From assembly GCF_030272615.1 (NCBI RefSeq), contig NC_081406.1, positions 236,759,922-236,823,921 of the forward strand: a DNA stretch of 64,000 bases, read 5' to 3'. Positions 21,534 through 34,911 of this stretch are shown here, piece after piece (position 1 is the stretch's first letter; the number at the start of each line of letters is the position of its first letter). Made by a program: the position numbers and the translations under genes. Source of the stretch: Cryptomeria japonica. Lineage: Eukaryota; Streptophyta; Pinopsida; Cupressales; Cupressaceae. The notes under the pieces were generated by a model, which was not told the DNA's origin, did not search any database, and saw only the letters and a list, made by a program, of their open reading frames with translations.

Positions 21534-24500
21534 TCATTCTGAGGCTTCTTCTTGAACCTCTACATCCAGCACAGCATACTTTCTTGTCCACTCTTGGTAC
21601 ACATCATCAGTAGGCCATGAGAAGTTAAAAAATTTCCCTTTTTTCTTGGCTAATCTCTACCAAGAGTTCCTCATTTTATTGACCTCTGAATTTAGGAATC
21701 CATAGTGTGATTTAATTTTCTCTATCTCCTCAACCATTCTGACAAATAGGGAAGTATCATCTATATTAATGATTCCCTTTATCCTTAATGATAGGTTGGC
21801 CCCTAATTCATTAAGCCATATTTTTTTGTCCTTCAATTGAGTTGGACTCGCAAAACCCCCTGGGAATAATTCAAATACTTGCTCAGTATACTCTTTCTTA
21901 TACAAGTTGATCTTCCTCTCTGCATTATCTACTCCTTCTGCTAACTTTTCTAGATCCTTTGTCACGTCACAAGTGGATTTGATAATGGGGTCAACCCCTG
22001 CCTCATCATAAGATACACATATAAGTTCTAGGTCCTCCTCCCTAGGCTTCCACTTGTCCAAAATAGGCATTAGAACAACCTTGTCTCCATTGAGCTCATT
22101 CCACATATCCAAAACTTTACTCATATTATTATACACCAATGATGATCCTATAGTGTCAGCAAAACTCAAAATTGTGGCCCTCACTCTCTCTTCATATTTA
22201 TTTGCAAATAGGGATTGAGCCTATTTTAGCTTCTCCAACTCCTAAGGAGTGATCTCAACTAATTGGGAACTAGAAGGTGCAGGAGAAGGTGGGAATTTAA
22301 TGATGGGGCTAGTAGAGGGAGGCTGTGCAGGAGAAGAAGTAATCATCAATGTTGAGGACTCACCTCGATGGTATTGACCTACCAATTGGCTTTTCAAATT
22401 AGCAATAATAGTGTCTCGGATCATTACCTCTCCTTTGGCATCACTGTAAGCTTTTAAAATTGTCTCCAACTTAGCTTGGAGGTCTACCCTTTCCTTTGCT
22501 TCCTTTTCTGCCACTGCAACACTGAACTTTGCAGTTTCCAAGACTGTGCTAGCAGCCTCCACCACTCCAGTAGTTTGCACTCTCTTCACTATCATACCTC
22601 CAAGGTAGCTTGACTCTGGGGTATCCTTTTTCTTTTTATTTTCATCTCTTTTCTGAGACCATATGACCAAAGCAACATTATCCTTGCTGAAGGTTACTCC
22701 TTCCATAGGCTTGGTTTCTTTCCTGGCTGCCTCTAGAACCAAGGCATCTAGTATATCCCATTTAGGGAGGATGAGTACACCAGCCTTTGCTACCATCTCC
22801 CTAACTTGCTCAGGAGTGATAGTCTTAAATTCAGTGACCATTTCTTGCTTTATTTCTTCCTCCACCATAGCTACATCCTTGTGGGGCTGCTCACTCTTCC
22901 TCTTTTCACATCTGGCATTAAACTTACCAATATTCTGCTTCCACACAAATTGCATGAAATCTCCTGAGGTAACAAAGTTGCTATCAGTTAAGAATTCCTC
23001 ACTGGCTTGTTTAATGGTAGGATCTAGTTCCTGGCCTTTGAATTCATTGGTGGTTATGTTCATCTCGGCATCTTCTATCTCTTGAGGGATTCCATCTTCT
23101 ATTTCATTATAGGTATAGGCTATCTCCCCAAGACTCCCTAACTGCAACAATTGCTCAGCTACTGCCTGCTTATCTCCTATATGAATAGGGGATTGAGATG
23201 GGTAATACAAGGGCTCATCAAATTGCACTTCCTTTCCCACCCTTTGCTTCTTTGGGGATTCCTGAATGTCAATGACATCTTGTATTTTCCTTTTTCCTTT
23301 TGAAGTAGAAGGTTCCCCTATTGTTGGCACCAACACACTGTACTTGGATTTTCTATGTAGCACATAGTCACCAGAAGAGATTGCTTTAGTAGATGTAGAC
23401 CTAGCTAGAACTAGTCTTTCCTTCTTAGGGTTGTTTTTAATCACTGCTTCCCTCTTCTCCTTCAATGTTTGCATTACATCTTCAAGGCAAAGAATTAGGA
23501 ATTTTTCTTTTTCCTCAAAGGTCATAGCTGGTGTCGAATCGGTGCACAAAATCTAGAGCCTTCTTGTAGGCCACCCACTTTTCTTTCCTTAGCTCTTTCT
23601 CATCCAAATTAAACTCATTCTTGATGAGGTCTTTAGGGAATTGGAATTGGTGAGGTTTGCCTTTGCATTCTGCTCTCTTCCTAAACATATTGTTAAAGAA
23701 GTCTTCAAGGTCCGAAAACCTTGACACTGCAGTGGATAATATGGTTGAAAGAACTCCTCAAAATACTTCCACCCACCTTTAGTAATCACAAACTGATGTG
23801 CTATTGTTATTGTAGGGAAAATGGTCCCTTTTCCTCTATTAGATAGCTCTACCTCTTGCACACTCCCAATTTGCCTGAGGACTTCTGCAATTCCTACTTT
23901 CAATGGGACCTGATATGGCAACAAAAATGGAGTGCCTTTGAAACCATACACTCTGAAAATCATGGAAACAGGGTACAAGTACATGTCACCCCAATTGTGG
24001 ACGATTTTGACTCCTTCAGCATACTCCTTTGGCTTGAGAAACTCCAAAAGAGCTTTAGGAACCCTTGGATTCTTTGAGCGTAAAAGAATTATGATCTTGG
24101 ATGCAAAGCACTTATCAAACTTTAGGTAGCTAGCATCTTCCCTATCCCATGACAGCACTATACTCCATAATTGAACTAGCATTTTCTCCCCATCCTTTTC
24201 TTTCACTAGATCCATTTCATTGGCAAAGTAGTCACCGCCCTTGAATAAAAACAGATGCATGAGAAGGGAATACCATGCAAAAGGCCTATCCACCTTACCA
24301 TTCTTTATCCCTATCAAGCCTTCATGGATTGCATCAGTAATATAGGGGGCATAATCAAATGTGACTGCCAGAGAAGGATTTAAAATTTGAGCTATCATTA
24401 ACATGTAATGAGTTGGCATGTTCACTTCAGCATCCTCTCCAAAAATCTGGCAGAGTGACCAGTATAATCCTTTGGCTCTAAGAGTGAACAAATTTAAGGA

Positions 24501-25087
24501 GAAAGGCTCCATGGTATTAGGTCTTACAATAGTCAATCCACCTATTTTAACAAAGAATTCTTTAAGAGGCCCATTTCTAAGATGATTCCTCTGTGCATTG
24601 TAAACCTAAGCCAATGATTTAAAATTAATGGGCTCCAAATAATTGGACACCTCACTGAGCCCAAATACATTTCTAAACTCATCATCATTTATTTCAATGA
24701 CAGTTTTTCCATTTATATCCCTAACACTTTTGGTAACAGGGTCGTAGTTGTGTGCAATCTGAGTTAGGAGATCCACATCCATGAACACTCTAGGGACCAC
24801 AAATTTACCTACATCCAACTCCCAAATACTATTCATTGGGGTTGGGGACTGTCTCATACTAAATCCAACCTTGAATAAACCCAAACCAGACAACCCTATA
24901 TGTGGCTCTCTCAGCCAATTACCCTTGTCATACAATCCTCTCCTATTCTCAAGCGAGGAGCCTTGGGCACTAATTCTTTAATCTTAGCTACTATGTTTTT
25001 GGACATAGACAACTGTTCCAGGAAATCATCACAAATTTCTCTCTTCTGGTAATTAAATTTCCCCATGAAGTCCCTTCTGGGTGCCAT
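21534..25087 (-). pseudogene. Large decayed gene of unknown function (HEGL-type head, acidic middle, coiled-coil tail)
   Basis: About 1180 codons from MAPRRDFMGKFNYQKREICD (ATG at 25087) to TRKYAVLDVEVQEEASE and a stop at 21534-21536. There are frameshifts near 24940 and 23730 and stops near 24606, 22242 and 21657. The head has SVRDINGKTVIEINDDEF followed by RNVFGLSE (about 24730-24660). Then come YITDAIHEGLIGIKNGK and WYSLLMHLFLF (about 24340-24240). From 23549 the protein is charged with a nuclear-signal-like KGKRKIQD, then a helical stretch (22590-22440), a Pro/Ser-rich linker (22340-22250) and a helical tail. The order matches the gene at 58683-61643. No named family is recognised. There are no LTRs beside it, so how it moves is unknown. 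Nonsense codons are mostly TAG. Confidence 0.6.
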
Positions 25088-25379
25088 CTCAATGATATGC
25101 AAGTAATTCAATTACTAATCACAACAATTCTTTAACAGAACAAAACCACAATTCAATCAAACTTTCAAGTAACTCGTAAGCAAGATACAAGAAAACCTAT
25201 TCTCGGCCTGAAGAACTCTGCTCTGCACCAGCTTTTTCACAACAACTCTTTGAAATGATGCCTACATTCAATTGATGTGAGCGTATATACAGAAATCAGG
25301 TTCGTAACTGTGACATTAACACCACATGCTTCGGCCATCACCTCAGAATTGAATTCATGAATGAATTCAAAAATTTCGC

Positions 25380-26470
25380 CCCCAACGGATCACAAAATGT
25401 ATGTGTTTCTAATCACTTTCTTGTTTCACCATTTCGCAAAGCCTAAAATCCATGCTTCTTCATCAAGCAAAGTCATGCCAACCGTTATATCCAGTGAAAC
25501 TTGCACGGCTTATACTTTATTGACTATTCTTCATCCGATGACGGGCTTAGATCACTTTCACCATTTCATGAAAGCTAAACATCATACACATTCACCTAGC
25601 GAAACTGTGTGGGTCATCCGATCAAAAGGAACTTGATCAGTCTTTATTCTATCCTATGGCTGGTGGCTAACCCCACTAACCACGTACCAAGCACTTAAGG
25701 CTAGTGGTTTTCACTATTTCGTGAATGATAATTACCTTGCATCTTCGGGCTATGAAAAAGCGCCCACCATAGGATCCTTCTTGAGATACCCACCCTTTAA
25801 CAAGCTTAACCGGTAGAAGTCGGCTCTCTGACTCAGCATCATCCAACTTGGCAACTGACTGGCAAAGGAAACCAACATGTCAATCTTTTATTCGTCAAAC
25901 AACTTCCACGGGATCCACTTCAGGTCTGCCACGTGTATCTGACAACTTGCCTTTTTGTCAGTGGTCTAATCCACCTATGCCACCACAACACTGACCAAGT
26001 GGCTTCCATTTCACTTCGCTATTTCACGAAGGTTAAATTTCAGTCACCTTAGGGCTACGAAATGGTGCCAACCGTCTAATCAAAAGGAACTTGATCGATC
26101 TTTACTTTCAATCCTTACCACCTCATGGAGCAACTTTCCCTTTTACCATTTCATGTAGCATAAAACCCATGCATCTTTGGCTTGTGAAAGAGCGCGAGCC
26201 ATCTGATCAAAAGGAACTTGATCGGTATTTATTGTAGTCTTTGCTAGATGCCAGAGCCAATTTCCCTTTCGCCATTTCATGAAGGTTAAATCTCAGTCAC
26301 CTTTATCTTGTGAAACCACATGCGTCGTTCGATCAAATAGAACTTGATCGGTCTTTATATTTAGTGAAAACCTGGATGCCGGACCCACTTCCGTCTTTCG
26401 CCACTTCACGAATGGTAACTCACGGGCATCTTAGGGCTATGAAATCATGGTGCCTTTAGATTAAAAGGAA
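25380..26470. repeat. Divergent tandem array, unit about 125 bp
   Basis: At least seven degraded units. Each has a 'CCATTTCATGAAGGTTAA'-like block (near 25434, 25559, 25710, 26020, 26150, 26273, 26400). Most also have the interrupted palindrome GATCAAAAGGAACTTGATC (25620, 26088, 26205, 26331, with a decayed copy at 26459). Spacing of the last copies is 117-128 bp. The array lies just upstream of the start of the minus-strand gene at 25087. It is non-coding. Confidence 0.8.
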
Positions 26471-26681
26471 CCTTCTCACTAGTTAGGAGCTTGATTAAAA
26501 ATTAAAACCTTAGGAAAGACTTAGAAAAATAATGCGCTACTAGACCCGCCTAGGGAGAAATTAAGGAAAGGGGGGGGGAACACTACTCATGGAAAATAGA
26601 CCCTTCTTTAAGTGAATAAAGTAACACAGAATTAGAAGGAGAGGGTTTGTCTCAAACACTGGAGTGATTAAAACTTAAACC

Positions 26682-27430
26682 CTAAACCCTCTTTGGACCT
26701 AAAGCAATTAGAGGTAACAATGCCATAACAGACTCAAAATTTTCATAGACTTGGCCAATTATGGGACAAGAATACCCATTTTTTAAACAGTGATAACACA
26801 CCCTTCCCAGATTAGCCATAAATTTACTAAGGACTCCCACTTCTTGGGAAATGTTTGGACTAGTGCAGACCATAACATACAGCAAACTACCAAAAAAACT
26901 CATATAAGGAACTCTATTCATGTCCTCCATCTCAATAAGATATTTTGGACAATCCTCCATGGAAAGTTTCATCCCTTGCAACACAAGAACAACCAATAGC
27001 CTACAAGTTATCATGTTGAATCTCTTTAACACAAAGTTAACATACTTACTTTCACTCATGTCCAAAGATTTTTTCTTGCTCTATAACTAATGATCTCAAT
27101 CCCAAGAATATACTTCATTGCACCTAGAACTTTCATCTAAAATTGTATTGATAACTGAGACTTTAAATTTGAAATCATTCTCTTACCCTTACCAATAAAT
27201 AAAATACCATCCACATACTTGACAATAATTAGAATGTGACCATTTTCATATTTTTAATAAACATAATTATAAAATTTAGATTTAAAAAATCCAAAGATAG
27301 CACATGGGTGTCAAACTTTTGGCATCACATCCTAGGAGATTGCTTCCATGTAGAGATTTCTTCAACTTACAAACAAGGTTCTCTTTACCTTTCATAATGA
27401 AACACCTTGGATATTGAATCAAGGGAAAAC
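26682..27430 (-). pseudogene. Copia reverse-transcriptase fragment
   Basis: ENLVCKLKKSLHGS (near 27380), VKYVDGILFIG (near 27205), VLGAMKYILGIEII (near 27120) and YMSFFGSLLYVMVC (near 26900) follow in copia RT order. They sit in at least two frames with stops. The active-site box reads YVDG, as in element C. No LTR or other domain is attached; it is an isolated relic of the C-like lineage. Confidence 0.82.
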
Positions 27431-27439
27431 TAGAATGAA

Positions 27440-28930
27440 ATAAAATGGTTATTTTAAGCATAAATATGCATGAAACAATCAAACAAACTCAAGAAACACC
27501 ATTATACCTCCATAGATATCCACTTGTTCCTCAGATTGAGTGTGATGCTGTTGGAATAGCATCCTTTTGCAACCTGATTGTATTTTCTCTCTAATTATAT
27601 GTGGTTGGCTCTCCAAATGTGCACAATATGATTGATGGAAGGATGAGATGGATGGATAAATGACTAAGTGATGGATGAGTATGGATTTGGCTATAGTTTG
27701 GATGATTGTTTTGAACTCAAATGGGTAGCATAAAATTACATGGTTTGGAGATGGAAAATGAAGGAATGGAGTCTCCAATTTATAGAAGAATGAGAGAGAA
27801 AATGGAGGGCTAGGATTGATTGAAGATGGAGGGTCAAGATTGCATGTGAGCCCACACATGGATCAAGAGAAGTTGAAAAGAGTCCAAGAGATATGCCATA
27901 AATGCATTTCTTGTCTCCACACTCCTCAAGGTTCATTGGGAAGGCTTCCCAATGCACCTAGGGAAGACAAAAGGAATAAAAATATTCCTTGGATGATGAG
28001 AAGAAGGAATTAAAAATTCCCAAAAAGAAGGAGCATGGGGATTGAAGGAATAAAGAGGAATTAAAATTTCCTTGGGGGATGGGATACCTAGAGGAATGTG
28101 AGATTTTAGAAAGTCTCACATTCACCTAGGAAAAGAGCATTTAAGGAAGGTGGTTGGGTCAGGGGACAAGGAGTTGACTTTGTGGTTAATAATGATCATT
28201 AGCCACTAACAACTCATTTAGAGAGAGATTAGAAGAATGATTAGGTGAGATTAGAGCAAGTGGGATTTGTAGGAGGATTTGACTAGGAGAGAAAATGAGT
28301 GGAGGCAATTAAAAATTAGGAAATAATGGTAAGTGGGACTATGAGAGTTTCTAGAAGAATTAATTAGGTTGATGATGGATTAAGAAAGTGATTTGTAGGA
28401 ATCACCTGGGTTAATTAATTAATTGCGATTAATTAATTAAAGGGGAGATTTAGGAAGAATTAATTTTGGATACCTTGGAAGAATGGGGGAGAATTGATTT
28501 ATTAAATAAATCAATTATTTTAACATAGTGACAATATTAATTAAATTTAATTTAATTAATACTGAGGATAACAAGTATTAACACAATTAAATAAATTAAC
28601 TATGTGAGAGAATTAAATTAATTTAAATGTCTACATTTTGCCCCTCTTTTACACAGCGGCAAAATTTGGTGATGGGTAAAAAATAAAAGAAAAAGGATGC
28701 CTCAGCATAAAGTATGGGTGGTGTATGCCCCCTCAAGAATTTTTTGGAATTTTTTAAAAAATTGGCGGAAAATTCTCGAAAAAGAAGAAGGAAGGAGGAG
28801 AAATGAAAAGTGAATGAGAAATAAAGAGATAAATGGTTGAGGAAATACAAGGGGAGATAGAGGAAGGGAGAAGATGAAGGGAGTGAGCCTGCGAGGGGGC
28901 CCATATAAGCCACACATGGCCCAATGAAGG
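27440..28930 (-). mobile_element. Truncated relative of element E: LTR and start of interior
   Basis: The segment ending ATGTCTACA at 28635 is followed by TTTTGCCCCTCTTTT. This matches the LTR end and PPT of element E (34880-34912). Upstream, CCAATTTATAG at 27775-27785 matches E's LTR TATA box (minus strand CTATAAATTGG). Interior sequence with GCCCCCTCAAGAATT resembles E's 34980-35000. It is cut at 28930 by the LTR of element F. The left LTR end is not certain. Confidence 0.65.
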
Positions 28931-29840
28931 TGTTGTCAATTGACACTCATCCGGGTTCTAGGTGTTGTCATTGATGGCAACACACTTCATGGTAGATCCG
29001 GAAATCAAGGTAACCAACATTCATATCACCGGCATTCAGTGAACCAACAAGCATGTAACTAGCAAACCTTGAATCGGTACTCTAAGGCCGACATAGGATA
29101 TTGATTTGCCAAACATGGAAGTGGCAACAGTCATATATTTTTATGTTTATATTTTGTCTGGGCCAACATGAGTCATATCTTTAGTAATATGATTGTAAGC
29201 CGACATAAGGCATCTATGTTTATACATGTAAATGGGTATATAAGTTAGTCTGATTAGGTCATTTTGGATATATAGAGATGTGATAGGCTATGTGATGTTA
29301 TGTGAGCGAGATCTTGATCGACAAAATGTGAATGTAAAGATCTGTAGGCGGTCTTAGTTATTTGTCTAGAGGATTGGAGATCATTCTAAGTTACCGGTAA
29401 GGGAGGTTATAGTATAAACTGGTACATATAGTACTTAAACCAGAACTCATCCAGGATGTCAAATGCACATTCAGAGTTCAGATTTTGTTTGTAATTGAGT
29501 ATTTCATATTTGTAGTCAGTGAGGCTCCTTTGTGATGAGAAGTGCGCTCTAGGTTGTTGGCCTTCCTGCATGTGCAATCCCCTCTTATAATATTTATTCA
29601 TTTGGCCAGTAGATAGATATTGTGGGTCACCAATCCTACCATGGTTTTTCCTCTTTGAGGTTTTCCACATATAAATATATGTGTTATGGTGTTGATTCTT
29701 GTGTTTGCATTGCTATTACTTGTTGTTACTTTCTTTTATGCCCACCGGTTAATAACTGGATTTGATAATAAGGTTTAAAATATTTTAACCAGCAAAACAT
29801 TGATTCACTCCCCCCCTCTTAGTGTTCTTGGATCCCAACA
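28931..29840 (+). repeat. 5' LTR of element F
   Basis: It begins TGTTGTCAATTGAC and ends GATCCCAACA, directly before the PBS. TATATAAG at 29237-29244 is a good TATA box. The terminal 'CCCCCCTCTTAGTG' block is the counterpart of the edge block seen inverted in the minus-strand elements A, B and D. No second copy is present to confirm the left end; 28963 is an alternative start. Confidence 0.7.
29237..29244 (+). promoter_or_regulatory. TATA box in the LTR of element F
   Basis: TATATAAG in an otherwise mixed-composition stretch, about 600 bp before the LTR end. Confidence 0.55.
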
Positions 29841-29842
29841 AT

Positions 29843-29854
29843 TGGTATTAGAGC
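29843..29854 (+). other. Primer-binding site of element F
   Basis: TGGTATTAGAGC, two bases after the LTR. Confidence 0.9.
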
Positions 29855-30782
29855 TTGATTCCTCGGAATAAGTCTAACAACTTGAGGAAGATCCTAAATC
29901 CGGAATCCATGGAGATGAGTATAAAGAAGGAACTTGAAGTAGCACTTGAAGACTATGATGCTGAAAAGTTGAAGAACTTGAAGCTACAAGATGAGTCAAA
30001 TTCTGCAAAGGAATTCATCCTTACCCTGCAGGAGAGGTTATCATCTTATCAAGCTAAAAGGAAGGAACTCTTACAAAGTCTGGATGATAAAGAGAAGAAT
30101 ACCCTTAAGGAATTATGTCAGAAGCTAAGTCAGGAGAATGGTGTCATGAAGAATGAAATGCAAGCAATAACCATGAGGATGTCCTGGGAGATTGAATACT
30201 GGAAGAAGAATGAAGAAAATCTTGCTATATCTCTGAAAGACATATCTGAGGAATGCATTAGGTTGGCGCATGAGAAGGATGTGTTGAGAACTAAATTGGT
30301 GCAATCATAGAACAATGAGAAAGAGTTGGAAAGAATGATAACAATCCTAAGAGGAGATCTAGATGCTAAAAATGAATAAAAAGATAAGTTTAAGACCATT
30401 TATACAAATCTTGATGAATTATTGAAGGATCAAAGAGACACTAGAGACATTAGAGGTCTTGGATTCGAGCATGGAGAAAGCTCTGGTACTACAAATCAAG
30501 ATGACACATTCGGTCAGAAAGTCAACGCAATCAGAAATCATTGGTAAGACAACCTAGTGCACATAAATTAAATGGTAGATGCTTTATTTGCAATAAATTT
30601 GGTCATAGAGTAATTCAATGCAGAAATAGAGAAAATCAGAATAATAATTCAGTTCTCGATCAGGGTTCAAATTGTAAAAAGTATGGTCATTGTATAGAAG
30701 ATTGTAGAATGAATGTGAGATGTCATGCATGTGGAAAGTTTTAACATATGGCTAATCAATATAGGTCAAGGAATGATCAAGG
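29855..30782 (+). pseudogene. Element F Gag, 5' part: coiled coil and first knuckles
   Basis: From MEMSIKKELEVALEDYDAEK (near 29909) a long coiled coil runs to 30310, with stops at 30308 and later. RGLGFEHGESSGTTNQD near 30450 is the GLGF motif shared with A and B. Knuckles follow: CFICNKFGHRVIQC (30580-30625), CKKYGHCIEDC and CHACGKF-stop-HMANQY. Element D interrupts it after RSRNDQG. Confidence 0.75.
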
Positions 30783-32038
30783 TGTTAGGATAACCGATGA
30801 ACAACTAAGAGGGGGGAGGTGAATCATTTGTTAACAGATTATAACTTTTAATCTACTTAATAACCCTTAAACAGATTAATTACCGGGAGAGAAAAAATAG
30901 ATACCAGTAAACTATACAACTTAACAATTAAATAGATAATCAATGAAAAACAACCATACCACACAACACTGTGATTTGTACATGGAAAACCCAGAAAGGG
31001 TAAAACCACAGTGGGAAGCCTACCTACAGTTAGATGATACTTCTATAGAAAGTATGTGATACAATGAGGGGCCTGCACATTCAAGAAGGCACACTGCCTA
31101 GAGCATATTGCTCATTAAAAAAGAGTCTCACTGACTAGAGAGAGGCAACAACCATCTCAAGGTAAATAGACAACAATCCAATAGATTGAACTGGTAGAGA
31201 TAGCATCTACCATGCCTGATTATAGTCCCGGTTAAGTTCAATACCAGAGGCCTTTGACCTATCCCTTAATCCCAATTCGATCACCTATGATTGACCAAAT
31301 CTCCTTCGCATATGATATAGCATTCCAAGACCATGGAAACTTATTCCATTCCATACCACGATCTACAATGAGATCTTACATCATTTTATACAAACCCTAA
31401 GGCCTAAACCAATTAGGTCGGCCACCTAAAAGATATCACAATAAGATCATTACATAAATCCATATTACAATGATATTCCATGTCGGCTTCATACCAAAAC
31501 AACAATAACAAATCCATAAAACATCTCGAAACATCTTGGTAACATGTAGAGTACACGTTAAGATGATACCAATCCATACCTAGATAGGTACTGGACCTAT
31601 TCTGGGTCCACCACACCAAAGCAATATCTTCAAGAAGAAGTATGATCAAAGAACATCTTCGACATCCTAAAATCCATGTAGAAGTTGTACCAACACCAAT
31701 TATGCATCCTATCAAGATTCCTCGGTGAGAGATCTATCGGTAAAGCCTTAAACTAGTGCCAGTAAGGGTTTACCAGAGTGTATGATAGCATTTGATTACC
31801 AAGTCAATACCATCTGACCAAGACATGCTCCAGAAGCACGTACCACATGTAACCAATCACATTCCATAGATCCAAACATGTCGAAAGTGTCCAACAGATA
31901 GTCTCTTTTGCCGGTAGCACTAGATCTTCCTCTGGTAACCATAATCTCTCTATCGATAACCAACCATAATAGCTTGTGTTGACATCAATGACAAAACATC
32001 AATGCAACACATAATCAATTCATCCAATAATCCCAACA
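30783..32038 (-). repeat. 3' LTR of element D
   Basis: 1256 bp, partner of 49680-50938, ending CCCAACA. The minus strand TATAAAA at 31384-31390 is a likely TATA box. A purine-rich tract (CAGGAGATTG on the minus strand) follows directly as a PPT. Confidence 0.93.
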
Positions 32039-32276
32039 ATCTCCTGAATATCAATAAATCTCCCCCTAATGTATACAACTCCTTTTCATATTTTTCACAT
32101 CAATATCTCTCCCCCTTTGACATCAATGCTATAAATCTGACAAAAATATCAAAGCAATAATATAAACCTTTGTATCTCAAAGGTGACGACTCCCCAGAGT
32201 AGTAGCACCACTCATCAGTGTCAGAATGAATAATATATCTGATAATGCATGTCAGACTGATGACAAACTGTATCAA

Positions 32277-33328
32277 TCAAGTCTCTGTCGGAGGGGCAAA
32301 AACCCCTAACCTGTCTCTCAAATACTCAAATGACTCCTTAGATGACGGTTTAGTGAATATATCTGTAATTTGTTCTTTAGTGTTTACATAAACCAATTTG
32401 ACTTCCTTTTCTTCTACCTTGTCCTTCAGAAAGTTATACTTTATTGATATATGCTTAGTCTTAGAGTGAAATACCAGATTCTTAGACATGTCAATAGCTA
32501 CAGAGTTATCACAATAGATAACTACCGGTTCACTATAATTTACCCTGATATCCTTCAACATTTTCTTCATCCACAAGACTTGAGTGCAATTAGTTGTTGC
32601 TACAACATACTCAGCTTTTGCAATAGATAAGGAAATGCATGACTATTTTTTGCAGATCCATGAGACTAGTTTCTTTCCAAGAAAGAAAGCTCCACAGGAA
32701 GTGATCTTCATATCATCAGTATCTCCTGCCCAATCTAAGTCGGTATATGCACATAAAGTGAAATCATCATTTCTGGAATACCATAAACCATATTCTTTTG
32801 TTCCTCGCAAATACTGGAATATCCTCTTTACTGTACATTCATGATTTTCTTTAGGATTACTTTGATATCTTGAAACAATACTTACTACATTCATAATATC
32901 TGGTCTACTCTGAGTTAAATATAACAAACCACCAATCATAGACTTATACCTTGTCAGATTTACCAATATAGAAGTATCCTTGATAGATAATTTCTCACTT
33001 GTCACCATATGAGTACTTACTAGTTTGGAATTATCCATACCAAACTTCTTCAATAAATCCCTTAGATACTTAGTTTGACAAATAAAAATGCCTTTGTCAG
33101 TTTGAGTAATCCGCAAACCTAAGAAAAATTTCACCTCACCAATCATGGACATTTCAAATTCATTCTTCATATTGTGAGCAAATTTCATGCACAATTTATC
33201 TTCTCCTCCAAAAATGATATCATCAACAAACACTTCAATAATTAGAATATCATTATCAGTGATCTTATAATATAAATTACTATCAACACTACCATTAGTA
33301 AAACCAAGCTTCAAAAGATATTTATCCA
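32277..33328 (-). pseudogene. Element D reverse transcriptase (C-terminal half) and RNase H
   Basis: It continues the RT frame from 46405 across the element E insertion: the target bases rejoin in frame as RLDKYLLKLGF. EVFVDDIIFGG (active site, near 33230), LTRYKSMIGGLLYLTQSRPD (near 32940) and the RNase H blocks VVIYCDNSVAIDMSKN and KTKHISIKYNFL follow. It ends at the stop before 32277. One stop (near 32640) breaks the join between RT and RNase H. Confidence 0.9.
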
Positions 33329-34897
33329 TGTAGCTAGGAAATCAGAAATCATCAAATCAAGTATCAAATTAGTCATAGCTCAATCACAAAAGCTCAAATG
33401 CAATGATCAATCCTAACACACTCAATAAAGACATGAAAACAAAACATTCAAGATTTGAAAATTAAGCAAACCAAATGCAGATTTGAATGTCTCCTTCATG
33501 TGGCTCCATTGTCCTTATTTCTCCTTCAAATAGCTTTGTTGTGGATCTCACCTACTAGTGCATGATCATGATATGAAAGCAAGTAGACAAGATGATAGCT
33601 CAAGAATACTCGAAGTGTGATTGATTTAGGGATTGATTCGAAAAGTGATTCATTCGATAATGTGATTATTAGATCAGGATTGAAGAAATTCATCCAATTT
33701 ATAGATAAATTGGAGAAAAGATCAAATTAGCATGAAGAGATTCAAATGGAAATTGCAAATCAATTATGACAAATTATGACAAATTTGCACTTTCTATGCA
33801 AAATTGATTGATTGATAATTTATGACAAAATTATGACAAATTTCTATGTCAAAATTGATTGATTGTCAATTATGACAAATTATGACAAATTGAAATGTCA
33901 TTCCCATGAAATTAGGAGAAGAATAGGAGGAAATTGAATTAGAAATTAGGAAAATTAGAAAAATGGAAATTAGGAATTTAGGAAATTAGAAAATGAGGAA
34001 ATTAGGAAATAGGAAATTAGAAAATGAGGAAATTAGGAATTTAGTGAATTAATTAATAATTTTTCATTTATTAATCAATTCACAAAGAGGGAATTTAGAA
34101 ATTGATGAAAAATTAGGTAAATCAATTAATAATTTGTCATTTATTAATTAATTCACAAAAAGAGGAATAATTAGTTAGCCAATTAAATAAACTTTTAATT
34201 GTGACACGAAGACCTAGGATAAATAAATAAATTATTTAACCTAGAGGGAGAAATGACAAACAAGGTTAAATGAATAAATCATGAAACCCTAGAAGATGAA
34301 TTAGAAATGCAAGGATGACAATTAGGTCTTGATGCAAGATAATTGATATCGATTTGATTTGATCATGATTCTGACTTGATAAAAGACTAATGTTGACAAA
34401 CGATTTGATTGATAAATGCGCCAATTGACGAGGAACAATGACTAATTGATCCAAATTGACACAATTGAGAAAGACGACGATTGATGACAAATTGATCACA
34501 AAAAATGACAAGATAGATTGCAAAACGACAAGATTGATGACAGATTGATCAAAAGACAAGAATCATTGACAATTATCGATCGCATGATGACAAGATTGAT
34601 AAGAGGACAAAACCCTAATTAGGATTGACGATGTCCAAAATGATGACAAATGAATACGCACATAGATGCGACAGGATAAGATTGACCAAAATCATGACTG
34701 ATATTGTTATCGACAAGACCAAATTCAAAAGCGAGACAGATGAGGGATGTAGAAGAAGGACTCGATGCTCGCAAATGATAAAGACCAAGTGCGAATCATA
34801 GGAGAAATGTTAATGCGACGCAGAAACCCTAAAATAAGGCAATGCGCAAATGTTAAAGTATGATTCCACAAGCGTTGACCATTTTTAGGTGTCTACA
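33329..34897 (-). repeat. 3' LTR of element E
   Basis: 1569 bp, differing from 44837-46404 by few substitutions. It contains internal AT-rich short repeats (AATTATGACAA near 33765-33900; AGGAAATTAGAAAATGAGGA near 33940-34040). The minus-strand TATAAAT is at 33697-33703. Confidence 0.95.
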
Positions 34898-34911
34898 TTT
34901 TGCCCCTCTTT
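34898..34911 (-). other. Polypurine tract of element E
   Basis: The minus strand reads AAAGAGGGGCAAAA directly before the 3' LTR. The same sequence borders the truncated relative at 28636. Confidence 0.8.

Noticed and set aside
25361-25636. 91-codon plus-strand ORF
   Set aside because: Lies in the 125-bp tandem array and has no domain or homologue among the other units.
26671-26692. Telomere-like AAACCCTAAACCCT
   Set aside because: Only about two units; such short matches are common in AT-rich plant DNA.
28623-28946. 107-codon Ser/Phe-rich minus-strand ORF
   Set aside because: Overlaps the LTR edge and interior of an E-like element; low complexity, no domain, in several overlapping frames.
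34266-34559. 97-codon ORF repeated at 45773-46066
   Set aside because: Repeated because it lies in the two LTRs of element E; low-complexity reading with no gene features.
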